64,000 bases of DNA from Nemophila menziesii (Eukaryota > Streptophyta > Magnoliopsida > Boraginales > Hydrophyllaceae). Positions 20,625 through 29,948 of the stretch are shown here, one piece after another. The notes under the pieces were generated by a model. It did not search any database, was not told the DNA's origin, and saw nothing but the letters and a program-made list of their open reading frames with translations. Both the position numbers and the translations under genes were made by a program. The stretch is from contig JARWIR010000016.1 in the NCBI GenBank assembly GCA_029959085.1, forward strand, positions 20,035,499-20,099,498, given 5' to 3'. How positions within the stretch are numbered: position 1 is the first letter of the stretch; every line of letters begins with the position of its first letter.

Positions 20625-22385
20625 TGGTGGGTCCTTGTGTGTTATAAAATTAATGCGAAAATAAAAGGAACCACAATACCGCAAGTGTACGGTTGTCCAA
20701 GTAATACTCCGACAAGTCGGATTCGTTCTCAGGGATTGGACTGGTATAACCCAAGTGTTCAATAGATAAATAGTAATAATTGCAATTACAGAAAAGAAAA
20801 TATGAAAGATATTTATTTGGTTTTTATATTAATCCTAAGAATGCAAGAAAATAGATAACTGAAAATAAATACTAAAGGACTAAGATGCAGATATGAGCTA
20901 TACTTGAGTCTCGCTAGGGAATCACCTAAACTTACCTAATTAATGCTTTCTTTAAGGGCAGAACTGATATTTCTATATTAGTCGGGAATCTATAATCTCC
21001 TAGCCCCCGTCAGGGTGGACCTAGGAGCTATTCTCAGATGTTACAAACCCCGTCAGGGCGATTATAATCCACCTTCGAATGAATACTATTTTACCCAATT
21101 GGCTATAAGGTTAACTAAGTCCGTCAGGATCAATAATTTCTACCTTACGTTTATTATCTAGTTCAGTAATTAAACCCCCCGTCAAGGCGATCACTTCCCC
21201 ACCAAAGTGAATAGCTTAATTACTATGACCTATCTCCGATTAGCTAATTCATTGATAGTGAAATTAAAATAAAATAAGAAACAATATGAAATACCTAATT
21301 CAAATTAAACTAGAAACTAATCCCAAATTAAAATACATGAATTAAACAAATTAGGGTTCATCCCATTACGATTCTCAAGTAATTAAGGTTTAGCTCATAT
21401 TAAAAGTAAAAACAATAAAGAAATTAATAATATACATGTTCCTAATAACAAAAATAAATTAAGAACCTAGATAGAGGAATTGGCTTGAACTGTTGTTGGA
21501 GATATAGACAGTCTCCAGCTTCTGCTCTTGCTTCCGCCTCTTGACGCTCTCTCTAATGATGTATATAATGAATGAATTATGAGAGGTACTGAATTATGAG
21601 GTCTAAGAGGTGTATTTATAGGTGTTGGAAGACCCTAGGTCGAATTTGCTTGGAGTGGAAGACAAGGCAAAGACTCTTAAATTCGTAGCTCTAAAAGATA
21701 AGATTCTGCTGATTTGATTTGGTCATATCTTTTTCAATACTTATCCGTTTGAGAAGTTCCAATATATGAAACTGCTTGTCTTGGAAAGCTCTTTCTATTG
21801 GTGCAGACCATTCGTCCAGAATCCTAGCCAATCTTTTATTATGATTTAATTCCTAAAACGTGGCTGGATTTCAGATTTCAAAAGGCAGCTTTATCTTTTC
21901 CTCCTTTGAATAAATCTTTCCTAAATCTTCTTATTTCCATGTAAATCTTCTTTCCTTTCATCCTCATCTTGAATTGGTCTCTAAGTAATTACCATTTATC
22001 TTTTAAAGCTTCACATTAAATAAATAATTAAACCGCATATGCTTAAAAAGAATAAATCAATAAATCAAGAATTCGAAATAGGAAAGTGCACTCTAAAAAT
22101 AGAAACTCGACTCAAAATCATTTCCTAACACTCTAAAATACACTAAGACTTTATTCTCACTTCTTCTCCTTGGATTGGTCTTTCATGAGATTCAAGAACC
22201 AATTAACTTTGCATTAAAAATAGTCAAATTTACGCACAAAAGCTCAGATTCTGCAAATAGTTAATTTCCAAGGGGAGAAAGTGCAATATGATCAAATAAG
22301 CCTAAAAGTCTATCCAATAAATCATTTATTCACCTAAAAGGATGTCTCCAATGGGCTAAGAATTAGAACAAATTGGGAGACATCA
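20625..22385 (-). repeat. 5' LTR of element T
   Basis: 1,761 bp; every line inspected matches the 3' LTR at a constant offset of 5,744 bases. The covarying hairpin lies at 20997-21027. Confidence 0.9.
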
Positions 22386-22745
22386 CCTGCATTCCAAGTT
22401 CCCTAATCATATTAGGCATCTCCCAAAGATGCTTGGTTTGATTAGGCTTCCTCTTGTAAGTGTCAAACTTAATGATCAATTGACTCAACTTAGTCATAGT
22501 TGTACCCTTGTACTTTTCATTAAGAGCGTTCCATATCTCGTGAGCAGTGGGGTATTATTGACACTCATGGACAAGATCGTCATACATGGAGCTTATCAAG
22601 ATGCCTCTTGTAGTGGAATATCTCTTTTTCCACTTCTCATAAGCCTCCATGTCCATTTTGTTTGAGTTGTGATGCCTTTCTCAGGCTGAGCCATGACATT
22701 GTTAATAACCTCAAGAATATCTTGTTCCTCTAGAACATAATGTAT
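22386..22745 (-). pseudogene. Copia B gag, N-terminal part
   Basis: On the minus strand this reads a Copia gag N-terminal half with the family features EEQDILEVINNVMAQPE, a KWxxxxxxSGK-like stretch and YKGTTMTKLSQLIIKFDTYKR, which leads into the CCTGC target site of T. A stop falls near 22610 and a one-base shift near 22560. It joins the part at 14511-14880 once element T is removed. Confidence 0.7.
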
Positions 22746-22878
22746 TTCGAGTTTACCAGGGTATAGTTCTCACCATTCATTATGTCTCCTTTGAGATCAT
22801 CAATGACGGTTGTCATATTCTTATAAAGTAAGAGATTTTTCATTAGTATACATACAATTATTTAACTGCCCGTTCCAA

Positions 22879-23028
22879 GCGATGAGTTGGGCCGTGTGGT
22901 TTAGGCGAAGGCTCAGATCTCACGGTTCCTAAAGAGGAGGGCAATGTATAAGAGCGATGAGTTGGGCCGTGTGGTTTAGGCGAAAGCTCAGATCTCACGG
23001 TTCCTAAAGAGGAGGGCAATGCATAAGG
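22879..23028. repeat. 75-bp tandem duplication in the Copia B leader
   Basis: Two 75-bp copies begin GCGATGAGTTGGGCCGTGTG at 22879 and 22954. They differ at two or three bases. Confidence 0.85.
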
Positions 23029-23216
23029 CTGGTCACAGAGCAGTGAAAACTTCCCACTCTTTGCAGTGTAAGGATAACATGCCTGTGCTATCCAAGCCCA
23101 ATAAATACTGAATCAAAGAAACTAATGCAATTCCTAACAAACAGGGATTAAAAAAAATTGGAAAACCAAACCACTAAGCAACCTACCTATTGCAAGTCCT
23201 AACTAGCATACGCCTT

Positions 23217-23640
23217 TCATATCCAAAACCTTAATTTAGGAATTGACTGCTCAAAGTTCACTTCCTCATAGAGTCTAATTGGAAAATAATTATCAACACT
23301 AGTAGTTCGATAATGCATTACACAGTTGCACTGGTTCGACCGAGTAGAATTATTATAGTGCCTCCACAAGTGAGATTCAGTCAAAGCATAGACTAGCCAC
23401 TCATATGTAGCTTGTCTCCCATGAACATAGTTCTCCGAAAAATCATACTCCCATAAGATTTCGATATCCCTTTTCATCTCTCTTGGAAAAGTTTTGTAAA
23501 GAACTTCAACCTTATGTCCTTTACATATGATATCACCCCAGTTCATGACATCTTGAATCAACCTATTGACAATTGCCACATGTTACACTAGGGTGTGATG
23601 AGGTTTCTTCTTATAACACAGAGCTTTGATACTATTTTTC
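23217..23640 (-). other. Copia B leader with an unrecognised 120-codon frame
   Basis: A minus-strand frame (23217-23579) encodes a mixed-composition 120-residue chain (WGDIICKGHKVEVLY, WEYDFSENYVHGRQATYEWL). I do not recognise it. Its low-bias composition is more protein-like than most frames here. Just upstream (about 23605-23635) the minus strand reads TAGTATCAAAGCTCTG, similar to a methionine-tRNA primer site. This may be the relic of a second Copia copy fused with B. Confidence 0.35.
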
Positions 23641-23894
23641 AAGGACCGTTTTTATTTCGGTGTCCTAACAACTTTTGGTCTATGGATCTCTAATGATCCA
23701 TTAGGATTTCTTACGTTCCTATGGAGCATTCGGTAATCTCCCAATAGGCAGGGCCTCTTTTCTTTCGATCCCCGGGATCGTGTCTCCATCATATTCTACA
23801 TATAGAAAAATAAGAACGATAAAAATAATACACAAAAATTTATTAGGAAACAAAAAATAATAATAGTATATTTTCAAAGACTCTATTCATTAAC

Positions 23895-23980
23895 AATAAT
23901 TTAAGCTAGCAAAATCTGGTAAGGCTACTAGTCACTGGACCAGGTGGTCTGGGTTCAAATCCCATAATATGTGTTACAAT
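23895..23980 (+). other. tRNA-like fragment (B-box with T-arm)
   Basis: TGGGTTCAAATCCCA (about 23948-23962) matches the RNA polymerase III B-box and can form a T-arm. Upstream CTGGTAAGGCTACTAG is a weak A-box. An acceptor stem and anticodon loop cannot be drawn convincingly. It could be a decayed tRNA or the head of a tRNA-derived SINE inside the leader of Copia B. Confidence 0.35.
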
Positions 23981-24034
23981 TTTTCAAAAACAAAATCCGA
24001 AATATATTAAAAAATAAATACGACCCAAAAAATG

Positions 24035-24270
24035 TAGAAAGGAATAAGTCTGCAGGCTAATTTAACTAAAAGCCCAAAAGTTAATCCTAAAAATCGACCC
24101 AAAAATTAATAATTTTTTTTTATTCAAGGCCAAAAAAAAGTCTGCGGGCTAATTTAAACATATGGGCTGCAAAAAATAATAAGTATGCAGGCTAATTTAA
24201 ACATATGGGCTGCGAAAAAAAAAATAAGTCTGCAGGCTAATTTAAACATATGTGTTGCTGGGCTGACCTA
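24035..24270. repeat. Tandem repeat, TCTGCAGGCTAATTTAA units
   Basis: Four units of roughly 45-90 bp contain TCTGC(A/G)GGCTAATTTAA and, in three of them, ACATATGGGCTGC followed by an A run. They lie at about 24048, 24140, 24188 and 24229. They sit in the leader of Copia B. Confidence 0.75.
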
Positions 24271-24469
24271 CCTATACATATAAGCTACCTAATATACAAT
24301 ATACATCAAAAAAAATTCTAACAAATCAAAGCCTTTTTTCTTTTTTCTTCTACTGTTCGACAGTAAAAAAAAAAAAATTCATTTTTTTTCTTCTGTTCGA
24401 CACAAAAAAATGCAATAAAAAAATTTGCATTTATATATTCAAAAGGGTAACATGCTCTGATACCAATTG

Positions 24470-24917
24470 TTACTCTAAAATGTATACAAGAAGGTTTATT
24501 AGACAAACCTTATACGCATCGGATTGGAATGAAAAGTCCTGAATTTAGCCTTCTTGTACTTGATTAGATTGGAATGAATGAATCGCTTCTGCTATCTGGT
24601 CGTAAGTTTAATTACTAGAACTAATCTTTTTGTTTTCACCACATAAATGTCTCAGAAGTATCTATGATGTATTATTGATTTGGAGAGAAAAATAATTGTA
24701 CGCTTTAAGTTGTTGATTGTGTTGTTGTTTTGTGAGGTAGACAGGCTTTATTTATAGAGCTGGAGAGTTGGTTTATTACCTGTTAATAAACCACTCTCCC
24801 ACTTTCTCCACTTGCTCCACCATCTAAGTGGGAAGTTATCAAAGATAACTTTCCTGTACGCTCATGTCTTTCTCATCATGTGTGACATGGGATAAAAATA
24901 ATTTTTTATTTCTTTCA
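24470..24917 (-). repeat. 5' LTR of Copia B
   Basis: 448 bp on the minus strand, from TGAAAGAAAT at 24917 to AGTAACA at 24470. The primer-binding site follows directly. A TATA-type CTATAAATAAAG (minus strand, near 24750) could be its promoter. No second copy is present at the left end of B. Confidence 0.75.
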
Positions 24918-25058
24918 GAAACAATTGTACAAGATATCAAAAGTTGTTAAGAAAAGATAGCAAAAAGTGTGTGATACTTTCTCTATAAATAGAGTCATAT
25001 TATAAATCATTATACACAATCAATATACACAAAATATTTTATTTCTTTATTCTTAATA
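24918..25058 (+). repeat. 5' LTR of Copia A, second piece
   Basis: It continues the LTR after the Copia B insertion and matches 29355-29493 with scattered differences. It includes a CTATAAATAGAG promoter element (about 24983) also found in the 3' LTR. It starts with the duplicated GAAAC. Confidence 0.85.
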
Positions 25059-25188
25059 TGGTATCAGAGCCAAAAGGGTTTTTTTATCTCTTCAAAGCTT
25101 TTAATTGCCTTTCATGGCTGTCTTTGAACCCTAAACCCCGCTGCAGATCCTTTTTTCCTTTATCTTCATTTATTTTCTCTACACTATA

Positions 25189-26205
25189 ATGGCTTCCTCT
25201 TCGTCCTCAACACCACCTACTCCTCTCATATCTTCGAGATCCTCCATACCAGCCGGACTCCTTCTCCGTCAGAATTGGGCCTTGTTGGTTCAAGTCAAAC
25301 TCGATTTCACTAATTACATACGGTGGCGAGCTCAGTTGGAGGCTATACTCGAAGATCACGGTTATCTCTGTCATTTTAATGGGTCAATTACTACTCCGTT
25401 AATCTCTGATTCTTCATTTTTTACATGAATTATTGAGGATCAGCAACTCAAAGTCTCGCTACTCTCTGCCATGATTCCTTCTATTCTCTCTCAAGTGGTC
25501 AAATTACCCACTGCGTATGAGGTTTGGAAGAAATTAGAGGAGATTTTTATTAATCAATGTCGACTCATGTTCACTAGTTAAAAATGAAGCTATGTAATAT
25601 CCATAAGGGAGATCGATCGATGACAGCTTATCTGGCTGAGATTCAAGATTTATGTGATGGTTTAGACACGGCGGCATCTACTCTACCTCTTGAAGATGTT
25701 ATAATGTATACGTTTAAAGGTTTACCGGCGGAGGATAATCAATTTAAGTCTAGCATTCGAATCACTAATGCTCATTCCTCAACATTAAGCTTTCATTATG
25801 TAGGAAGTTTATTGGTGTCTGAAGAGCTTCATATGAAGATGAATGAAGCTTCTGAGTTGGTGTCCCGCCTCACTCCGCTCTGTTCACTCCGACATCAAAT
25901 CAGAATTCGAATTTTAACTCTAATTCGAATTCGAATTTATCTTTTTCATCTAATTCACAAGGTCGTGGTTATAATCCTCGTGGTAGAGGTCGTGGTCGTG
26001 GTAGATCAAATCATTCTTCACCACCGGTGTCTCGTCAATACTTAGGCCCTCCGACGTGTCAAATTTGCCTCCGCTTTGGTCATTACGCGATTGATTGCTA
26101 TTCTCGTACTGATTTTAATGCGTTTCCTTCTCCAAAAGCTCAACAACGTATGGTGTTAGCTGCTCAAACTTCAAATTCAAATTCATCTTCATCTTCTTCG
26201 TAATA
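25189..26205 (+). pseudogene. Copia A gag
   Basis: The frame starts 118 bp after the primer-binding site with a Ser-rich N terminus, then a retrotransposon gag region: LTxxNYxxWxxQ-like FTNYIRWRAQLEAILEDHG, a VWKKLEEIF stretch, LCNIHKGDRSMTAYLAEIQ and FKGLPAEDNQF. The end is Gly/Arg-rich in one frame (RGRGRGRS) before a CQIC...GH..IDC zinc-knuckle relic near 26060. Stop codons at 25426-25428 and about 25579, and a frameshift before 25584, break it. In active elements gag forms the virus-like particle. Confidence 0.8.
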
Positions 26206-27235
26206 TGATCCAAAGCTATGGTACCTTGACTCTGGTGCAAATAGTCGTGTTACACATTACTCAAACTTGTTACAACAATCTGTACCTTATCATGGATCTC
26301 AGAATTTTGTTGTTGGTAATGGTCATACTTTGGAGATTGATAACATAGGGAAAAGTAAGCTTACTTCCTCATCTTCTTCGTTTTAGTTAAATTCTATTAT
26401 TCATGTACCTAAAATTACGTCTAATTAGCTGTCTATCTCTCGATTCACTCGTACTAACAATTGTTCTATTGTTTTTACATCTGACTCTGTGTCTAATATT
26501 ATTGATTCTCATCCAAAGTGTGTGTTGTTTCAGGGCCCATGTAAGGATGGCCTTTATCCTTTAGTTATTGGTTCCAGCTCAGCGTCTTCATCTTCATCCT
26601 CTGTGTTATGTCTCTCATCCACCACTGTGTCTTCATCAGCTGAATTGTGGCACCAGCGTCTTGGTCATCCTTCCTTTTCTGCATCTATTCCTTTGTCATC
26701 TATTTTACACACCAAGTTAGATTATTATGGTGTCTTATGTAATTCGTGTTCTATTTCAAAATCACGAAAATCATCTTTTCCTTTACCTAAAACTACTACT
26801 TGTAAACCATTTGAATTGATTTATAGTGATGATTGGGGTCCTTCCCCTGTTTCTTCATGTTTAAAATTTCATTATTATGTCAGTTTTATTGATGATTATT
26901 CTCTCTATTCTTGGATTTACCCACTACATCTTAAATCTGAAGTGTGTAAGGTCTTTCAAACTTTCTATAAAATGATTTGCACTCAATCTGATTCCAAAAT
27001 AAAAATACTTCGCAATGATAATGGTGGTGAACTTTTGAGTAACTCTCTGCAACTTTTTCTTCAAATTCATGGTATTATTCACCAAAAGTCCTGTCCTCAT
27101 ACTCCTGAACAAGATGGAGTTTCTAAACGCAAGCATAGACATCTTATTGAAACTACATTATCTTTACTTAGTCATAGCTCTCTGCCTACTTCATTTTGGG
27201 TTGAAGCTCTTGCTTTGTCAGTTATATCATAAATT
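26206..27235 (+). pseudogene. Copia A protease and integrase
   Basis: Protease starts at WYLDSGANSRVTH (near 26220) with the catalytic DSG intact. Integrase follows at 26489-27232: the HHCC zinc finger (LWHQRLGHPS ... CNSCSISKS), SDDWGP with the first catalytic Asp, DDYSLYSWIYPL, a second Asp in LRNDNGGEL and a Glu in the PEQDGVSKRKHRHL stretch. The frame is open for 247 codons but has stops before (near 26384 and 26427) and after it. Confidence 0.85.
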
Positions 27236-27299
27236 TGTTGCCCACTCCTGTGCTTAATAACAAGTCTCCTTTCCATATATATATCAAACCTCACCTTCC

Positions 27300-28831
27300 T
27301 ATTCTCATCTAAGGGTTTTGGGTTGTCTATGCTATCCTTGGCTTAGGACTTATGCTGCGAATAAAATTTCTTCGAGGTCAACTCCTTGTGTATTTTTGGG
27401 CTATTGCTCTTTGTCTAAAGGTTACAAGTCTCTCTCTCTCTTTAAGCTAAACGCGTCTTTGTATCTCGCCATGTTACGTTTCATGAATCTTCATTCCCTT
27501 ATGCTGCTACATCATCTCAAACTGAGTCATATAACTCTCTTGTTCAACCATATACTTATGTTGACATATTTTCCCTTATAATCAATCCTAGCTCTGTCTC
27601 TCAGCCTTTCACCTCTCCAGTTAATATTGTTTCTCCTTCAACTTCTAATCACGTGTCTACACATACTCAAACTAATCCTATATCATTCTCATCATATGGT
27701 CACAAGGTCTAGAGCAGGTTCTCTTCGCCCCTCTTACAAGTGTCAATCAACATTGTTAAAGTCTCAAGTCATTGAACCTGTGTCTTATAAAGAGGTTGCT
27801 AAACACCCTTGTTGGCAATTTGGGATGAATGATGAATATAAGGCTTTATTGAGTAAAGGTATCTAGGTATTGGTTCCTCCTCCACTTGGTAGGTATCCAA
27901 TTACTTGTAAATGGATTTTTAAAATTAAACGTCATGCTAATAGAGATATTGCTCGCTATAAAGCCAGGTTGGTTGCACGTGATTTTTTGCAGGAGTTTGG
28001 GATTGATTATACCGAGACATTTAGTCTCGTTGTTAAACACCAGACTATTTGTATTATTTTAGCTCTTGCAGTCACTCATAGTTGGGTTATACGACAACTA
28101 GATGTTTCGAATTCCTTTCTTCATGGTGTTCTTGATGATGATGTTTATATGCAACAACCTACTTAGTTTATTGATAAGGATAATACCACTTATGTTTGTA
28201 AGCTTCAAAGATCTCTCTCTATGGCTTGAAACAGGCTCCACGTGCGTGGTACCAACTTCTTACCTCTTTCCTTTTTTCTCAAGGTTTTGTTGTGAGGGTA
28301 GCTGATTCATCCATGTCTGTGTATGGTTCTATTGACTCTCTTACCATTATCTTGGTTTATGTCAATGACATTATTATTACTGGTTCTAATTCTGAGCGTA
28401 TTTCTTCTGTTATATTGGCTCTAAAAGCGCGTTTTAACATGAAAGACTTTGGGGACTTATCATATTTTTTGGGTCTAGAAATTTCGCGTAATGAATCGCG
28501 TTTAATGATTTCTCAAGCCTCCTATGCATTAACTATTCTTCATAAAGCTGGAATGGTGGATTGTCACTCTTCTCATACTCCTATAGTTAATAAATATGTA
28601 GTATCTGAGTTTGGATTATTACCCTTTGATGATGTTTTTCTGTTTCGTAGTATCATAGGTGCTCTTCAATATTTAACTATTTCGAGGCCTGATATTGCTT
28701 ATGCTGTAAATCGTTTTTGTCAGTCTCTGCATAAGCCTATAAATGCTGACTTTGACCCTCTTAAAAAAGCTTTTGCGTTATGTCAAAGGTACATTACATC
28801 TTGGGTTAGTGTTTACTCCATCATCTTCTAG
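27300..28831 (+). pseudogene. Copia A integrase end and reverse transcriptase
   Basis: 27318-27581 carries the integrase C-terminal signature (CVFLGYCSLSKGYKSL). The reverse transcriptase starts at 27790 (YKEVAKHPCWQFGMNDEYKAL), continues as [25 protein letters not shown] and QLDVSNSFLHGVLDDDVYM, and after a frameshift as KQAPRAWYQLL (28226 on). The active site reads YVNDIIITGS, with the first aspartate of YVDD changed to asparagine, which would abolish polymerisation. A downstream MKDFGDLSYFLGLEISR stretch fits the family. Confidence 0.85.
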
Positions 28832-29310
28832 TTTACATGCTTTTTCTGACTCTGATTGGGCTAGTTGTACTGTTGATAGACGTTCAACTACTAGTTACTT
28901 TATTTTTCTTGGCTCCAATCTTATTTCTTGGGGTTCTAAAAAGCAGAGTACAGTCTCACGCTCTTCCACAGAGGCTGAATATTGTGCAATGTCTTATGTT
29001 TCAGCTGAGCTAAAATGGCTTCGGTTTCTGCTCAAAAGTTTACATCTTGCACTTCCTACCCCTATTCTTTCTTGTGATAATATTTCATCCATTGCATTGC
29101 TTCTAATCTAGTTTTTCATACACGTTCAAGGCACATTGATGTGGATTTTCATTTTGTAAGAGAGCAGGTTCAAGCAAAGCTACTCCACATTGTTCATGTT
29201 TCTTCTCAGTCTCAAATTGCTGACATTTTTACTAAAAGGTTAGCTATTTCTCTTTTTCAGAGTCTCCTTTCCAAGCATCCTTTGATGTGCATGACTAGCT
29301 TGAGGGGGGC
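28743..29310 (+). pseudogene. Copia A RNase H and 3' end
   Basis: The frame at 28743-29111 contains SDSDWASCTVDRRSTTSYF, SWGSKKQSTVSRSSTEAEY and LKWLRFLLKSLH, the usual order for Copia RNase H. A frameshift near 29105 separates the last block (DFHFVREQVQAKLLHIVHV, ADIFTKRLA; 29141-29290). The polypurine tract GAGGGGGGC and the 3' LTR follow at once. Confidence 0.85.
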
Positions 29311-29493
29311 TGATAAGATAACTAAAGATGAGTTAAGTAACTCATCACATGAGTTAGAGAAACAACTTCTTGTTGCACAAGATATCAAAAGTAGTTAGGA
29401 AAAGATAGCAAAAAGTGTGTGATACTTTCTCTATAAATAGAGTTATATTGTAAATCATTATACACAAAATATTTTATTTCTTTATTCTTAATA
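29311..29493 (+). repeat. 3' LTR of Copia A
   Basis: 183 bp, TGATAAGATA ... TTCTTAATA; the uninterrupted reference for the split 5' LTR. The LTR of Copia D at 58100 starts with the same TGATAAGATAA. Confidence 0.9.
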
Positions 29494-29940
29494 CTGCGTT
29501 TGTCGGAGACGTGAGATCAATGGGGTTCGGGGTTTTTCCAAGGCAATCCCGAAAAGAGCCAAAAGTAGTTACGGAATCAATATTGACGAATGAAACCCCC
29601 TTTTCTTGGTAGATTTCGAGTGAATAACCATGTGGGAAGTAGCTTTATAGAAAACAGATAGATAAGGAAAATTTAAGAGAAAACTATGTTTTCACTACTT
29701 TAATGTGGACAACTCTTTATCTTGTCTCCAATTATATAAAATGAGCCATTATAATTAATGGAAAGAGAAAATAGGAATGATGAAACAAACGGATTGATGC
29801 TTTTATAAATAATCAAAGGGGGAGGAGCAAATATATCTATTAGAAGAAATGGTCGAGAAAGCTATTTACAAACAAAAATAACTTTATTTATATATATATA
29901 TTGCTTTATTGTGGTGCTCCATGTAATCTTGGGTTACGTG
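29494..29940. other. Anciently duplicated segment, middle part
   Basis: Collinear with 60006-60445 (shared GGAAGTAGCT, CAACTCTTTATCTT and GGTAATCTTGGGTTA stretches). It holds no recognisable gene and links the Copia A target site to the hAT target site. Confidence 0.6.
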
Positions 29941-29948
29941 ATATCTAT

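Larger units (their letters stand above)
14881..22385 (-). mobile_element. Young non-autonomous Athila/Tat-like LTR retrotransposon T
   Basis: A complete 7,505-bp element on the minus strand inside the gag of Copia B. Both LTRs are 1,761 bp and start and end in the same bases (minus strand TGATGTCTCCC ... GGACCCACCA). I saw no difference between them by eye, so it inserted recently. The target duplication CCTGC is perfect (14876-14880 and 22386-22390). The primer-binding site TGGCGCCGCTGCCGGGGA (complement of 20601-20618) fits an aspartate tRNA, as in Athila/Tat Gypsy elements. A polypurine tract (minus TTTGGGGTCT) abuts the 3' LTR. The 3,983-bp interior has one unusual ORF and no pol, so it depends on an autonomous partner. 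Confidence 0.9.
10237..24917 (-). mobile_element. Copia LTR retrotransposon B, nested in the LTR of A
   Basis: A minus-strand Copia element flanked by perfect GAAAC duplications (10232-10236 and 24918-24922). The 5' LTR is at the right (24470-24917, TGAAAGAAAT ... AGTAACA). It is followed by the primer-binding site ATTGGTATCAGAGCA, read on the minus strand at about 24455-24469. Gag lies in two pieces (22386-22740 and 14511-14880), split by element T, then protease, integrase, reverse transcriptase and RNase H down to 11399. The left edge is odd: the last bases read GAGTGGGAGA on the minus strand, a typical Copia polypurine tract, and no 3' LTR follows. All genes are decayed. Confidence 0.75.
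10184..29493 (+). mobile_element. Copia LTR retrotransposon A (host of the nest)
   Basis: A plus-strand Copia element of the short-LTR type. The 3' LTR is 29311-29493 (183 bp, TGATAAG ... CTTAATA). The 5' LTR is split by a later insertion into 10184-10236 and 24918-25058. Directly after the 5' LTR comes the primer-binding site TGGTATCAGAGCC (25059-25071), complementary to the initiator methionine tRNA. Before the 3' LTR is a polypurine run GAGGGGGGC (29302-29310). The target duplication is TTGCG (10179-10183) versus CTGCG (29494-29498), one mismatch. The empty site survives in the paralogous segment at 60010 (TTTTGCGTTTG). Gag and pol are broken by many stops and frameshifts, so it is dead. 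Confidence 0.85.

Noticed and set aside
23895..23980. Functional tRNA gene
   Set aside because: No acceptor stem pairing or anticodon arm could be drawn; only a T-arm/B-box remains.
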